A stretch of 64,000 bases of DNA from Ipomoea triloba (taxonomy: Eukaryota; Streptophyta; Magnoliopsida; Solanales; Convolvulaceae), in contig NC_044918.1 in the NCBI RefSeq assembly GCF_003576645.1, positions 31,598,203 through 31,662,202 on the forward strand, in the 5' to 3' direction. The notes under the pieces are model-generated. The model made no database searches. It saw only the letters and a list, made by a program, of their open reading frames with translations, and was not told where the DNA came from. Position 1 is the first letter of the stretch. Each line of letters starts with the position of its first letter. Both the position numbers and the translations under genes were made by a program. Below are positions 55,901 to 64,000 of the stretch, one piece after another.

Positions 55901-58549
55901 TGTAACACCCCGGACCTACATTCCCGTACATCCGAGGCGTTACCGCCACACCTGGAGAGAGAGTTCTATCGTTCCTCGATAGACCTCACTCTAGGTGCAC
56001 AGGCTAAAGGAGTTATTCTCATCACAACAACCACTCAACAGATCTTACAATTTTCAGACATGTTAATAGATGAAGCTTCATTAAGCAGGGTTCGTAATTT
56101 TTCCAAAATACATACATAGGAAGCCTCTCGGGCTCAAAATACCAACAGGGTTCGACCTAAAAGCACTGGTTATGCCTAGCCATTACTACGGCTACAAAAA
56201 TTTATGTACACCAAAAACAAATTCCCCAGAAACTCCTAAAGATCCGGCGTCTAGTCAAGCATGCGGTACACAGGGCCGGTGAACTCTCCCCAGACCAGGT
56301 GCCACTCCCCCTCATACCAGGTAATATGATCCAAAAACCGAGAAGTGGTTATGACCATCGACCACTCCTCCCAAACATCCCGAGGGCTAGGGTCCCAAGG
56401 GTAGGGGTAGTGCACAATGAACTCTAGGGGATCGCTACCCTCTAACGGCTCTATGGGGTAAAAGCCGTAAGCAGCCTGGATCTCGTCCATAACCGGGCAA
56501 GAGTAAAACGGGTCCGACGGAGCCATAGGAGTATCTGGGTGTGTGGGAGCCTCAGGAGCATAACCGGGTGCATACGGGTCTTCTCCCTCCATCATCTGTA
56601 TATAGTCGTCTGCATACGGGTCTTCTCCCTCCATCATCTGTATATAGTCGTCATAGTCCATACCCTGACACACATACTCCGGTGAGCTTTCGGAGCTCAC
56701 CGGGCTGTAAGAACTGACGCTAGACTAGCTTTCGGAGCTCACCGGGCTGTAAGAACTGACGCTAGACTACATCGGATAAAAACACAGTGAAGTGTAGTTA
56801 GCACGACGGCTAAGTAAGGATATCCATGGGTTATTTAAAACTAAGTGAAGGTTTTGAAAACAAAAGATTACTCAGGATACCCTATACCTTACTCATCTGC
56901 AATATTCTACCTGCAACAGTTATAATCAACAGCTTGCATACCTCACGAGTAGAACTCAATAATGTTGATAACATTCCGTCTTGACAAGGTCATTTAGTAG
57001 TCATCCACATACTCAATAATATAATGTTTAAACAGATAAGCATACTAGCAAGTAATATAAACATAATTCATACATCTTGCTTGTAATCATTTTAGTAGAA
57101 AACTTTTCCTCACAAAGAGATTCTCATCATTTCTCACCTTTCAAAGAATAAGATTACCCACAACCTTTGGGTATTTAATTACTTGCCATATCTTTCTTTC
57201 CCATAGCTACAGAGTAACTACCTTCACATTTCAAAATTCTTCTTAGTCCTAGTTAGAAAGTGTGAGGCCTTTGGAGTCCTTTCTCCACTTCTGACCACTT
57301 GGATCGTTGAACTCGGGTTCGGTGGTCATCGCCCGGTCTAATACTGATCCCCTGGACTTATAGGAGCGTTGGAATGATTCCTAGCTAGCCTCACTAGGTT
57401 CATAAGAACGACACCTACCCGAACATAGAGTGACTATACTTAAGTGTGCACACCCCCGTAGGAGTCCTTTTCCTTCCGGGTGATATAGTACTCGGCGAAT
57501 AGACTTCGCCCACAGTATGATTGATCATACACATAATTACCATGCGGAATAGACACTTTAAGCTCATCTTTATTCCATGGTTAACAAGATCCTTCACAAC
57601 TTTACTAGAACTAAGGTTTGAAAATATTTTTCTATTCTTTCCCCTTCCTTGCTTTGAAAATAGTTTGAACATACTTGGGTAAATCCCAATACTCGAAAAT
57701 TAATTCTCCTTTCAACCCAATCCCAAAATTTCTCCTTTTCTTTTCAAAGCATTTGAATGATCTACTAGCATCATATCACTAAGGTAATTCAAGTGTACTA
57801 CCCTACACTTTTAATTCCACATATATGTCACATAAGCCTNAGATTCATGTTCTAGGATGAAAAATAAAGCTATCTACCAAATAAAATTGGAGTTTTACCG
57901 AATATCTTGGAGGTTTGTGTGGAGATCTTGGCTATGGAAGGTTGGAGCTTTGATGAAGAAGATGATGAAAATTCACTCTCTCTCTTTCTTGAAGGATTTT
58001 TGGCCAAGCTAGGGGGAAAGGAGAAGAAAATTTGGATTTTTATGGTCTTGGTCAAAGGTTGACTAGTCCACCCCTCTTTGGATAAGATCTAACCTAAAAA
58101 TGAATAAAATAATCTAAAACATCTCAACTTAGACTGCTTGGGATTAAATCAGATAAATTCTCGGTAGAAACTAATTTAATTCAACAATTTTCGAACCCAA
58201 AAATTAATTCCAGTCTAAAACTCAAACTTGGGCTAGGTTCGGTATCCTGCGAAATTTCGCGATGTACGATCACAAATAAATTTTGGCTGCTATGGGCTAA
58301 TCTAATAAAATAGGAAATTCCAGAATAATAGTATGGTGTCTAAAAATCCATTTCTTAGGTCAAACGGGTTCGAATACTAGTTCCTAAAATTATTACGGTT
58401 CGTGACCGGGACGTACGATCGCAGCTTATTACTAACTGTCCTTACTTATAATAATTCTTTTGAAGCATCTGGAGATCATCTCATGGATGTTATAGCCTCA
58501 AGAAATATTTTTCGAACCTTAATTTTACTGAAATAGGTGGGGGGTTACA
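55901..58549 (-). repeat. Element 2 3' LTR with a join at N 57840
   Basis: TGTAACACCCC to GGGGGGTTACA. By comparison with solo LTR 47454, DNA equivalent to about 48797-49527 (roughly 730 bp including the TA-rich tract and intron donor) is missing at the single N at 57840. It carries the LTR ORF, the hairpin motif GGCGAATAGACTTCGCC (57494-57510) and a U3 palindrome with one mismatch (58248-58261). Confidence 0.85.
56251..56772 (-). pseudogene. LTR-internal ORF of unknown function, element 2 copy
   Basis: This is the homologue of 20667-21092, sense to element 2. The expected ATG is 56770-56772, but codon 2 is TAG (Glu in copy 1), and a 42-bp in-frame duplication repeats that TAG. An open frame of 149 codons remains to 56251. 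A second 42-bp in-frame duplication doubles the DDYIQMMEGEDPYA segment. The conserved C-terminal block is complete here (GFYPIE, YPYPWDPSPR, WEEWSMV, FLDHITW, WGEFTGPVYR). The base pair before ATG reads CG instead of AG, so the predicted splice acceptor is also lost. Translation, if any, would need an internal start. Confidence 0.65.
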
Positions 58550-58691
58550 GTCTACCCTCCTTAAGAAAAGTTTCGTCCCCGAAACTTACTTTCTCAGCAG
58601 ACCGCTACTTACTTTCATGCACACATATTGCAGTTAGCACATAAAACATCGCACATCAAGTATCTTAGACACATAACAAGTAGATTGACTC

Positions 58692-61600
58692 TTACTTACT
58701 TGAGTTAAACAACTCTGGGTATCGTTCCATCATCATATCTTCCAATTCCCAGGTAGCTTCTTCTGGGCTATGGTTTGACCATTGAACTTTGACCATCCTG
58801 ATTGACTTTCTCCTCGTGTCTCGGGTTTTTGAATCCAAGATCTGGATTGGTCTTTCTTCATATGTAAGTGAGTCATCCATTGTTAGTCCCTCCGGCTCTA
58901 GTACATGAGATGCATCAGGTACATATCGCTTCAATTGAGATACGCGAAACACGTTATGTACTCTGTCCAGTTCAATGGGTAGAGCCAATCGGTATGCCAA
59001 ATTTCCCACTCTCTCCAAAATCTCATAGGGTCCTATAAATCGAGGGCTCAGTTTTCCNNNNNNNNNNNNNNNNNNNNNNNNNNNNNNNNNNNNNNNNNNN
59101 NNNNNNNNNNNNNNNNNNNNNNNNNNNNNNNNNNNNNNNNNNNNAGGTCCAAGAGTAACAGCATCACTCTTATCGCTCCAGCATAATGGACTTCGACACT
59201 TCTGTCCATATAATGCTTCGTAAGGAGCCATTCTTATAGTGGCATGATAGCTGTTATTGTATGAGAATTCAATTAGATCCAACTGCTCATCCCACGAGCC
59301 CTGAAAGTCGAGTGCACAACCTCTGAGCATATCTTCCAAGGTTTGGATTGTTCGTTCCGTCTGACCATCAGTGGCCGGATGAAAGGCAGTGCTCATCTTA
59401 AGCTGTGTACCCATGGCTGCCTGTAATGTTTCCCAAAATCTTGATAGGAACCGTGAATCTCGGTCGGAAATAATATCGCGTGCTATCCCGTGATACTTAA
59501 CCACATACTTGATGTAAGCCCTTGCCATTTTCTCCATTGACCAAGTTTTGTTCATCGGAATAAATCTTGCTGTCTTGGTTAACCGATCAACAACAACCCA
59601 CACTTGGTCATTTCCAGCTCTTGTCCTTGGTAATCCTCCCACAAAGTCCATGGAGATTGAGTCCCACTTCCATTGAGGAATCTCCAACGGTTGTAGCAAC
59701 CCCTTCGGCTTACTTCTCTCTGCCTTAACCTTTTGGCAATTCAAACATCTAGCAACAAACTCCGCAATATCCTTCTTCATGCCCATCCACCAGAAATTTT
59801 GCCTCAGATCTTTGTACAGTTTGTCTCCTCCTGGATGAACGGAATAAGGTGTGTTGTGACCTTCTTTCATCAATTGGTTCATTAATTCCTTACAACTAGC
59901 AGGTATGATCCATCTGCCTTTGAATCTCATGCTCCCGTCCGAGTGCAATTCAAATGGACCTTGTTTCCCATCCACCATTTTCTCTTCGATATTCCTTATC
60001 CAGTCATCCTCCCCTTGGGCTTGTTTGATCTCTTCAAAAAGTGCTGGAGTGACCGTTAGGTAATATAGCTTCATCTCTTGGTCTGTCTGGCCACGCATTG
60101 TTATTTCCAGATTGAGTTTCTGAAAATCCTTGCATAATTGTTCCGGTAATACCCAGAGAGCGTGATTTGGCTTTCGGCTCAAAGCGTCTGCTACCTTGTT
60201 TGCTTTACCCTCTTGGTATTGGATTTCCAGATCGTAGTCCTTGATTAACTCCAACCATCTCCTTTGTCTTAAGTTAAGATCCCTTTGAGTGAAGATGTAC
60301 TTCGAACTCTGATGATCCGTAAAGATCTTGCAAGTAATTCCATAAAGATAATGTCGCCAGATTTTGAGGGCAAACACCACAGCTGCTAGTTCCAGATCGT
60401 GGGTTGGGTAATTAGCCTCATGTGGTTTTAGTTGACGAGAGGCGTAAGCTATTACCCTTCCATGTTGCATCAAGACACATCCCAGTCCCTTGTGAGACGC
60501 ATCTGTGTATAACTCATAGCCTTCCGTTCCCACGGGTAAGGTTAACACTGGGGCAGTTGTTAACCTCTTCTTGAGTTCCTGAAACGCATACTCGCATTCT
60601 CCACTCCAACTATATTTGGTAGTCTTCTTGAGCAGATTGGTCAAAGGTCTTGCTATCTTTGAGAAATCCTGGACAAATCTCCTGTAATATCCTGCCAATC
60701 CCAAGAAACTCCGGACTTCTGTAACCGATTTGGGTGGCTCCCATTCCATTACGGCTCTTATCTTAGTTGGATCCACCGCTATTCCTTCCCTGGTGATTAT
60801 GTGACCTAAGAATGCCACTTCCTCTTTCCAAAATTCGCACTTTGAAAGTTTTGCGTAAAGTTTCTTTTCCCTCAATGTTTGTAGCGTTATCCTAAGATGC
60901 TCCTCATGCTCTTCTGGGGTCTTAGAGTAAACCAAGATGTCATCTATGAAGACCACAATAAACTTGTCCAGGTATGGAAGGAAAATCCTGTTCATCAAGT
61001 CCATGAAAGTTCCTGGTGCGTTGGTCACTCCGAACGGCATAACTGTGAATTCGTAGTGCCCATACCTAGTCCGGAATGCGGTTTTGGAAATATCCTGTTC
61101 CGCGACTCGCACTTGATGATACCCTGACCGTAGATCAATCTTTGAAAACACGCCCGCTCCCCTCAATTGATCAAACAGATCGTCGATCCTGGGCAATGGG
61201 TACTTGTTCTTCACCGTGACTCGATTAAGCTCTCTATAGTCAATGCACAGTCTTAGGCTTCCATCCTTTTTCCTCACAAACAGTACCGGTGCGCCCCAAG
61301 GTGACACACTGGGTCTAATAAATCCTTTCTCCAATAACTCTGCCAGTTGAGCCTTCAACTCTTCCATCTCCTTCGGTGCCATTCGATAAGGCGCCTTCGA
61401 GACTGGTGCGGTCCCTGGTACGAGGTCGATGGTAAATTCCACTTCCCTTTCCGGTGGCATTTCCGTGAGGTCATCTGGGAAAACATCGGGAAATTCACGC
61501 ACCACCGGGATTTGACTTAGTTCCGGTTCTTCCACTCCAGCTTCTTCCATCAAACAGAGGTACACTTCACACCCCTTGCGAGCGTACTTTATCAGTCTCT

Positions 61601-63326
61601 GTAGCGTCATCAACTTTGGTTCAGGTTGTCTTTCCATTTCCCGATAGGACATTCTCCTTCCCTTCGGTCCTCGCAGGACAACCTTTCGTTCACTGCATAC
61701 TATCTGAGCTTTATGTTTATCCAGCCAGTCCATTCCCAGTATCACATCAATACCCTCTAGATCGAAACGAATAAGGTTTCCGGGACAGTTGGATCCCTCT
61801 ATTTCTATGGTGATATTGTCATATCCCTCCTTACAGGCCACTACTATTCCCGAGGCCGTTCTTACATTCAAATCTAACTCGATAGTAGGCCTTAACTTTA
61901 GTCTATCCGCAAATGTAGAGGATATAAACGAATTAGTAGCTCCTGTATCGAACAATACTAAGCCAGGTACTGAGTTAATAAGGAATGTACCAGTCACAAC
62001 ATCGCTAGCCTGCGCCTGCTTGCTGTTAACGACGTAGATCTTGCCCTGGTTCACTGCGCTACTCGCTCCCACTGGTGCTTTCCCTTTGTTGGTGGGGTCG
62101 CTACTCGCTCCCACTGGTGCTTTCCCTTTGTTGGTGGGGTTTGGAGCTGCGTTGGCCGGCCTCCCTCGGTTTCCCTGTTGAGAGTTGCCTGCGTTGGCCG
62201 GCCTCCCTCGGTTTCCCTGTTGAGAGTTGCCTCCTCCATTTCGCCTCCCTCGGTTTCCCTGTTGAGAGTTGCCTCCTCCATTTCTTGTCCCTCGGTTTCC
62301 CTGTTGAGAGTTGCCTCCTCCATTTCTTGCCTCCGCGGGCCTCTGGCTGGTGTTCCCACCGAACCCTCCTCTTTGGTTGTTTCTCTGAGAGGGGTCCCGG
62401 TAATTGTCTGTTCTGGTTTGGCACTCGTAGTACTTGTGCCCCAGAAATCCGCACTTAAAGCATCTGATTTTCTCCCCTTGGCAATTTTCTCCAAGGTGAT
62501 CTCGTCCACACCTCCGGCAAGCTGAACCTCTCCTTTGATTCATTCCTCCTTTCCTTTCCCCTTGCATGGGATTAAACCTTCCCTGGTTGGTTTTCTTGTT
62601 GTCTGCCTTGAGTTTCCCTTGTCTATCATCCACCTTCTTCTTGTTCTTACTGTACACCTCCTGTTGATCCAGGTACACTTGGTAGTGATCGGATGCTCTG
62701 TCGTATGCCTCTTTGAGTGTAGTGCACATAAACGGTGCAATCGCACTCCTCACCGCCCAATCCAGTCCGCGTACGAACCTCCTTGCCTTGCTGGCTTCGT
62801 CAGGCACAATACTCTGAGCAAACCTCATCAGCTCCACGTACTGTTCGTAATAGGCCTGCACCGTTGTTCCCTTCTGTTTCAGCCGCAGGAATTCCTCACA
62901 CTTGATTCCCTTAATTCTTTCTGTATAGAATTGTCCTCTCAGTTCTTCCTTGAATTCTTCCCAGCCAAAGTCTGGCTCTTGCAGCAAGTCAGGCCCAGCT
63001 GTTGACCACCAGTTGTCTGCCGCTTTCGTCAGATAGTACACGGCAGAGGATACTCTCTGATTTGCAGGGCAGTCGACTGCATCGAGCAGCTTGTCAAATG
63101 TCCTGATCCATTCCTCCAAGATTACCGGGTCTTCCTCACCCGCATAATATGGTGGCTGCCGGCTCGCTATGGCCTTTGCAAAGTCGACTCGCGGCTGCCT
63201 GTTATGTTGATTCTGGACTTGTTGAGCCATCATGAATCCCGCCATTTGTTCCATTGCGAGAGCCATACGATCCATTGCTGGTATCTCGTCGCCCTGACCG
63301 ACAGGTACATTTCGTCTAGGCGGCAT
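58692..63326 (-). CDS. Element 2 gag-pol polyprotein (open apart from an N gap)
   Basis: About 1,544 codons from ATG 63324-63326 (MPPRRNVP, the same start as element 1). Gag domain ~70-250. CCHC knuckle [14 protein letters not shown] at ~289. A linker expanded by in-frame repeats (~320-430). Protease DTGATNSF at ~460. RT with DLRSGYHQ and FIDD (~793). RNase H with YTDAS (~939). Integrase with an HHCC finger, D (~1225), SDRD and DGQTE. A C-terminal chromodomain near the end ([16 protein letters not shown]). The product would copy and integrate the element. The chromodomain could direct insertion to particular chromatin (family knowledge). An 87-N gap (59058-59144) falls after the catalytic integrase core. 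Confidence 0.92.
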   Translation of the reverse strand: MPPRRNVPVGQGDEIPAMDRMALAMEQMAGFMMAQQVQNQHNRQPRVDFAKAIASRQPPYYAGEEDPVILEEWIRTFDKLLDAVDCPANQRVSSAVYYLTKAADNWWSTAGPDLLQEPDFGWEEFKEELRGQFYTERIKGIKCEEFLRLKQKGTTVQAYYEQYVELMRFAQSIVPDEASKARRFVRGLDWAVRSAIAPFMCTTLKEAYDRASDHYQVYLDQQEVYSKNKKKVDDRQGKLKADNKKTNQGRFNPMQGERKGGMNQRRGSACRRCGRDHLGENCQGEKIRCFKCGFLGHKYYECQTRTDNYRDPSQRNNQRGGFGGNTSQRPAEARNGGGNSQQGNRGTRNGGGNSQQGNRGRRNGGGNSQQGNRGRPANAGNSQQGNRGRPANAAPNPTNKGKAPVGASSDPTNKGKAPVGASSAVNQGKIYVVNSKQAQASDVVTGTFLINSVPGLVLFDTGATNSFISSTFADRLKLRPTIELDLNVRTASGIVVACKEGYDNITIEIEGSNCPGNLIRFDLEGIDVILGMDWLDKHKAQIVCSERKVVLRGPKGRRMSYREMERQPEPKLMTLQRLIKYARKGCEVYLCLMEEAGVEEPELSQIPVVREFPDVFPDDLTEMPPEREVEFTIDLVPGTAPVSKAPYRMAPKEMEELKAQLAELLEKGFIRPSVSPWGAPVLFVRKKDGSLRLCIDYRELNRVTVKNKYPLPRIDDLFDQLRGAGVFSKIDLRSGYHQVRVAEQDISKTAFRTRYGHYEFTVMPFGVTNAPGTFMDLMNRIFLPYLDKFIVVFIDDILVYSKTPEEHEEHLRITLQTLREKKLYAKLSKCEFWKEEVAFLGHIITREGIAVDPTKIRAVMEWEPPKSVTEVRSFLGLAGYYRRFVQDFSKIARPLTNLLKKTTKYSWSGECEYAFQELKKRLTTAPVLTLPVGTEGYELYTDASHKGLGCVLMQHGRVIAYASRQLKPHEANYPTHDLELAAVVFALKIWRHYLYGITCKIFTDHQSSKYIFTQRDLNLRQRRWLELIKDYDLEIQYQEGKANKVADALSRKPNHALWVLPEQLCKDFQKLNLEITMRGQTDQEMKLYYLTVTPALFEEIKQAQGEDDWIRNIEEKMVDGKQGPFELHSDGSMRFKGRWIIPASCKELMNQLMKEGHNTPYSVHPGGDKLYKDLRQNFWWMGMKKDIAEFVARCLNCQKVKAERSKPKGLLQPLEIPQWKWDSISMDFVGGLPRTRAGNDQVWVVVDRLTKTARFIPMNKTWSMEKMARAYIKYVVKYHGIARDIISDRDSRFLSRFWETLQAAMGTQLKMSTAFHPATDGQTERTIQTLEDMLRGCALDFQGSWDEQLDLIEFSYNNSYHATIRMAPYEALYGQKCRSPLCWSDKSDAVTLGPXXXXXXXXXXXXXXXXXXXXXXXXXXXXXGKLSPRFIGPYEILERVGNLAYRLALPIELDRVHNVFRVSQLKRYVPDASHVLEPEGLTMDDSLTYEERPIQILDSKTRDTRRKSIRMVKVQWSNHSPEEATWELEDMMMERYPELFNSSK
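59058..59144. other. Run of 87 Ns inside element 2 integrase
   Basis: Flanking sequence stays in frame across 29 unknown codons. The same interval in element 1 is about 59 codons, so the gap length is about 90 bases short of expectation. Confidence 0.9.
62051..62340 (-). repeat. In-frame tandem repeats in the gag-protease linker
   Basis: A unit encoding [10 protein letters not shown] plus RNGGG or PANA appears four times, and one encoding [13 protein letters not shown] appears twice. Element 1 has single diverged equivalents, which accounts for the ~56-residue offset of the protease between the two elements. Confidence 0.85.
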
Positions 63327-63817
63327 CTTCACCAAACGACAGTTTCAAGTTAGTTCTTTGAAGCATAAAGCTTTTAAGGAGTTAGCTAGCTACGTTGTTA
63401 GTATAGCAGCTACTTAAGTACTATCCAGAAATCCCTAACATTCACCTTGTTAGGCTCATCAACCAAGTAACTCCACTATGGCATAATAGTTAGGAACGCA
63501 CTATACTATCGTGCTTACTCATAACAATCATAAGCAATGATTAACGCACATAAAGTCACACAAGCATTAATCAAGCATTATAGAGTCAGGAGATCTCCCG
63601 AAATACAGATGATGGAGTGCCCCTTCTTGACGCTGCCTGGTCTCCAGCTCCGCTCCAGAACTCATACTTAGGCTCGGTCTTAGCAAAATTAGGCTGACTC
63701 AAACTTGGGTTCTGAAAATCGAATTCTCCGAATCTCAAACCTAGACCTACAACGAGGCCATACAACCTAGGTTTCGACCTAACTCCCAAAAGTTCAACCT
63801 AGGCTCTGATACCACTT

Positions 63818-64000
63818 TGTAACACCCCGGACCTACATTCCCGTACATCCGAGGCGTTACCGCCACACCTGGAGAGAGAGTTCTATCGTTCCTCGATAGA
63901 CCTCACTCTAGGTGCACAGGCTAAAGGAGTTATTCTCATCACAACAACCACTCAACAGATCTTACAATTTTCAGACATGTTAATAGATGAAGCTTCATTA
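63818..64000 (-). repeat. Element 2 5' LTR, truncated by the window end
   Basis: 183 bases identical to 55901-56083, adjacent to the PBS. Confidence 0.92.

Larger units (their letters stand above)
55901..64000 (-). mobile_element. Element 2: young Tekay/Del-like chromovirus, runs past the window edge
   Basis: 3' LTR 55901-58549, PPT complement 58550-58575, one long gag-pol frame, PBS complement AGGCTCTGATACCA (63801-63814), then the 5' LTR from 63818, cut off by the window end. The 183 bases of the 5' LTR that are visible are identical to 55901-56083, so insertion is recent. The left flank is CACTA (55896-55900); the right flank is not visible. The polyprotein is open apart from an N gap, making this the likeliest source of trans-acting enzymes for the non-coding elements nearby (inference). 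Confidence 0.9.

Noticed and set aside
62051..62525. Frames on both strands over the gag linker repeats
   Set aside because: Out-of-frame shadows of the element 2 polyprotein repeats.

Overview
This window is a stretch of flowering-plant nuclear genome, most likely a dicot, made almost entirely of transposable elements. The evidence is plant LTR retrotransposons with tRNA-iMet and tRNA-Asp primer sites, a Helitron with an intron-bearing helicase gene, hAT and CACTA ends, AT-rich non-coding DNA and CpG decay. I see no intact host gene, no rRNA or tRNA gene and no CRISPR. The species cannot be named from the sequence.

Layout. 1-3614 is AT-rich flank with one possible host first exon (3272-3535, minus). 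3620-39129 is a four-deep nest. The outermost element is a minus-strand, non-coding gypsy-type element with 3.88-kb LTRs and a 402-bp interior (TSD ATCTA). In its left LTR sits a tRNA-Asp-primed Athila/Tat-like element, 5598-30852 (TSD TTAAC). Inside that lie a degenerate Tekay-type LTR (10059-15305), itself hit by a solo LTR (10236-11685, TSD CAATC), and a hAT transposon, 15791-28393 (TSD GTTTCAAG), in the 3' LTR. The hAT is split by a plus-strand Tekay/Del-like chromovirus, element 1, at 18157-27910 (TSD GTAAC). The right outer LTR carries a solo LTR at 35800-37882 (TSD TAAGT). Unoccupied sister LTRs supply empty sites for three of these insertions.

39395-41327 is a decayed Helitron 3' half. 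42071-42295 is a CACTA end. 43680-46900 is a small-LTR gypsy element that has lost RT through integrase. 46901-53395 is a gypsy-type gag-like transcription unit interrupted by solo LTR 47454-50350 (TSD CCCTC) and followed by two minisatellites. 53615-54569 is an opposite-strand Tat-type RT fragment. 55901-64000 is element 2, a young minus-strand Tekay-like chromovirus with an open polyprotein.

Most interesting: the long Tekay-type LTRs are built like small genes, with TATA box, first exon, GT-AG leader intron, then an exon starting at ATG. In elements 1 and 2 that exon holds an LTR-internal reading frame of unknown function. Over its best-conserved 68 codons I count 28 synonymous-only differences against 9 replacements and 1 nonsense, as expected of a protein under purifying selection. 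Shorter remnants of the same exon start occur in two other LTR families here.

Assembly cautions: single Ns at 26808, 28545 and 57840 are contig joins. 28546-30226 repeats 26864-28544 and is almost certainly an unmerged contig overlap. The 87-N gap in element 2 is shorter than its homologue predicts.
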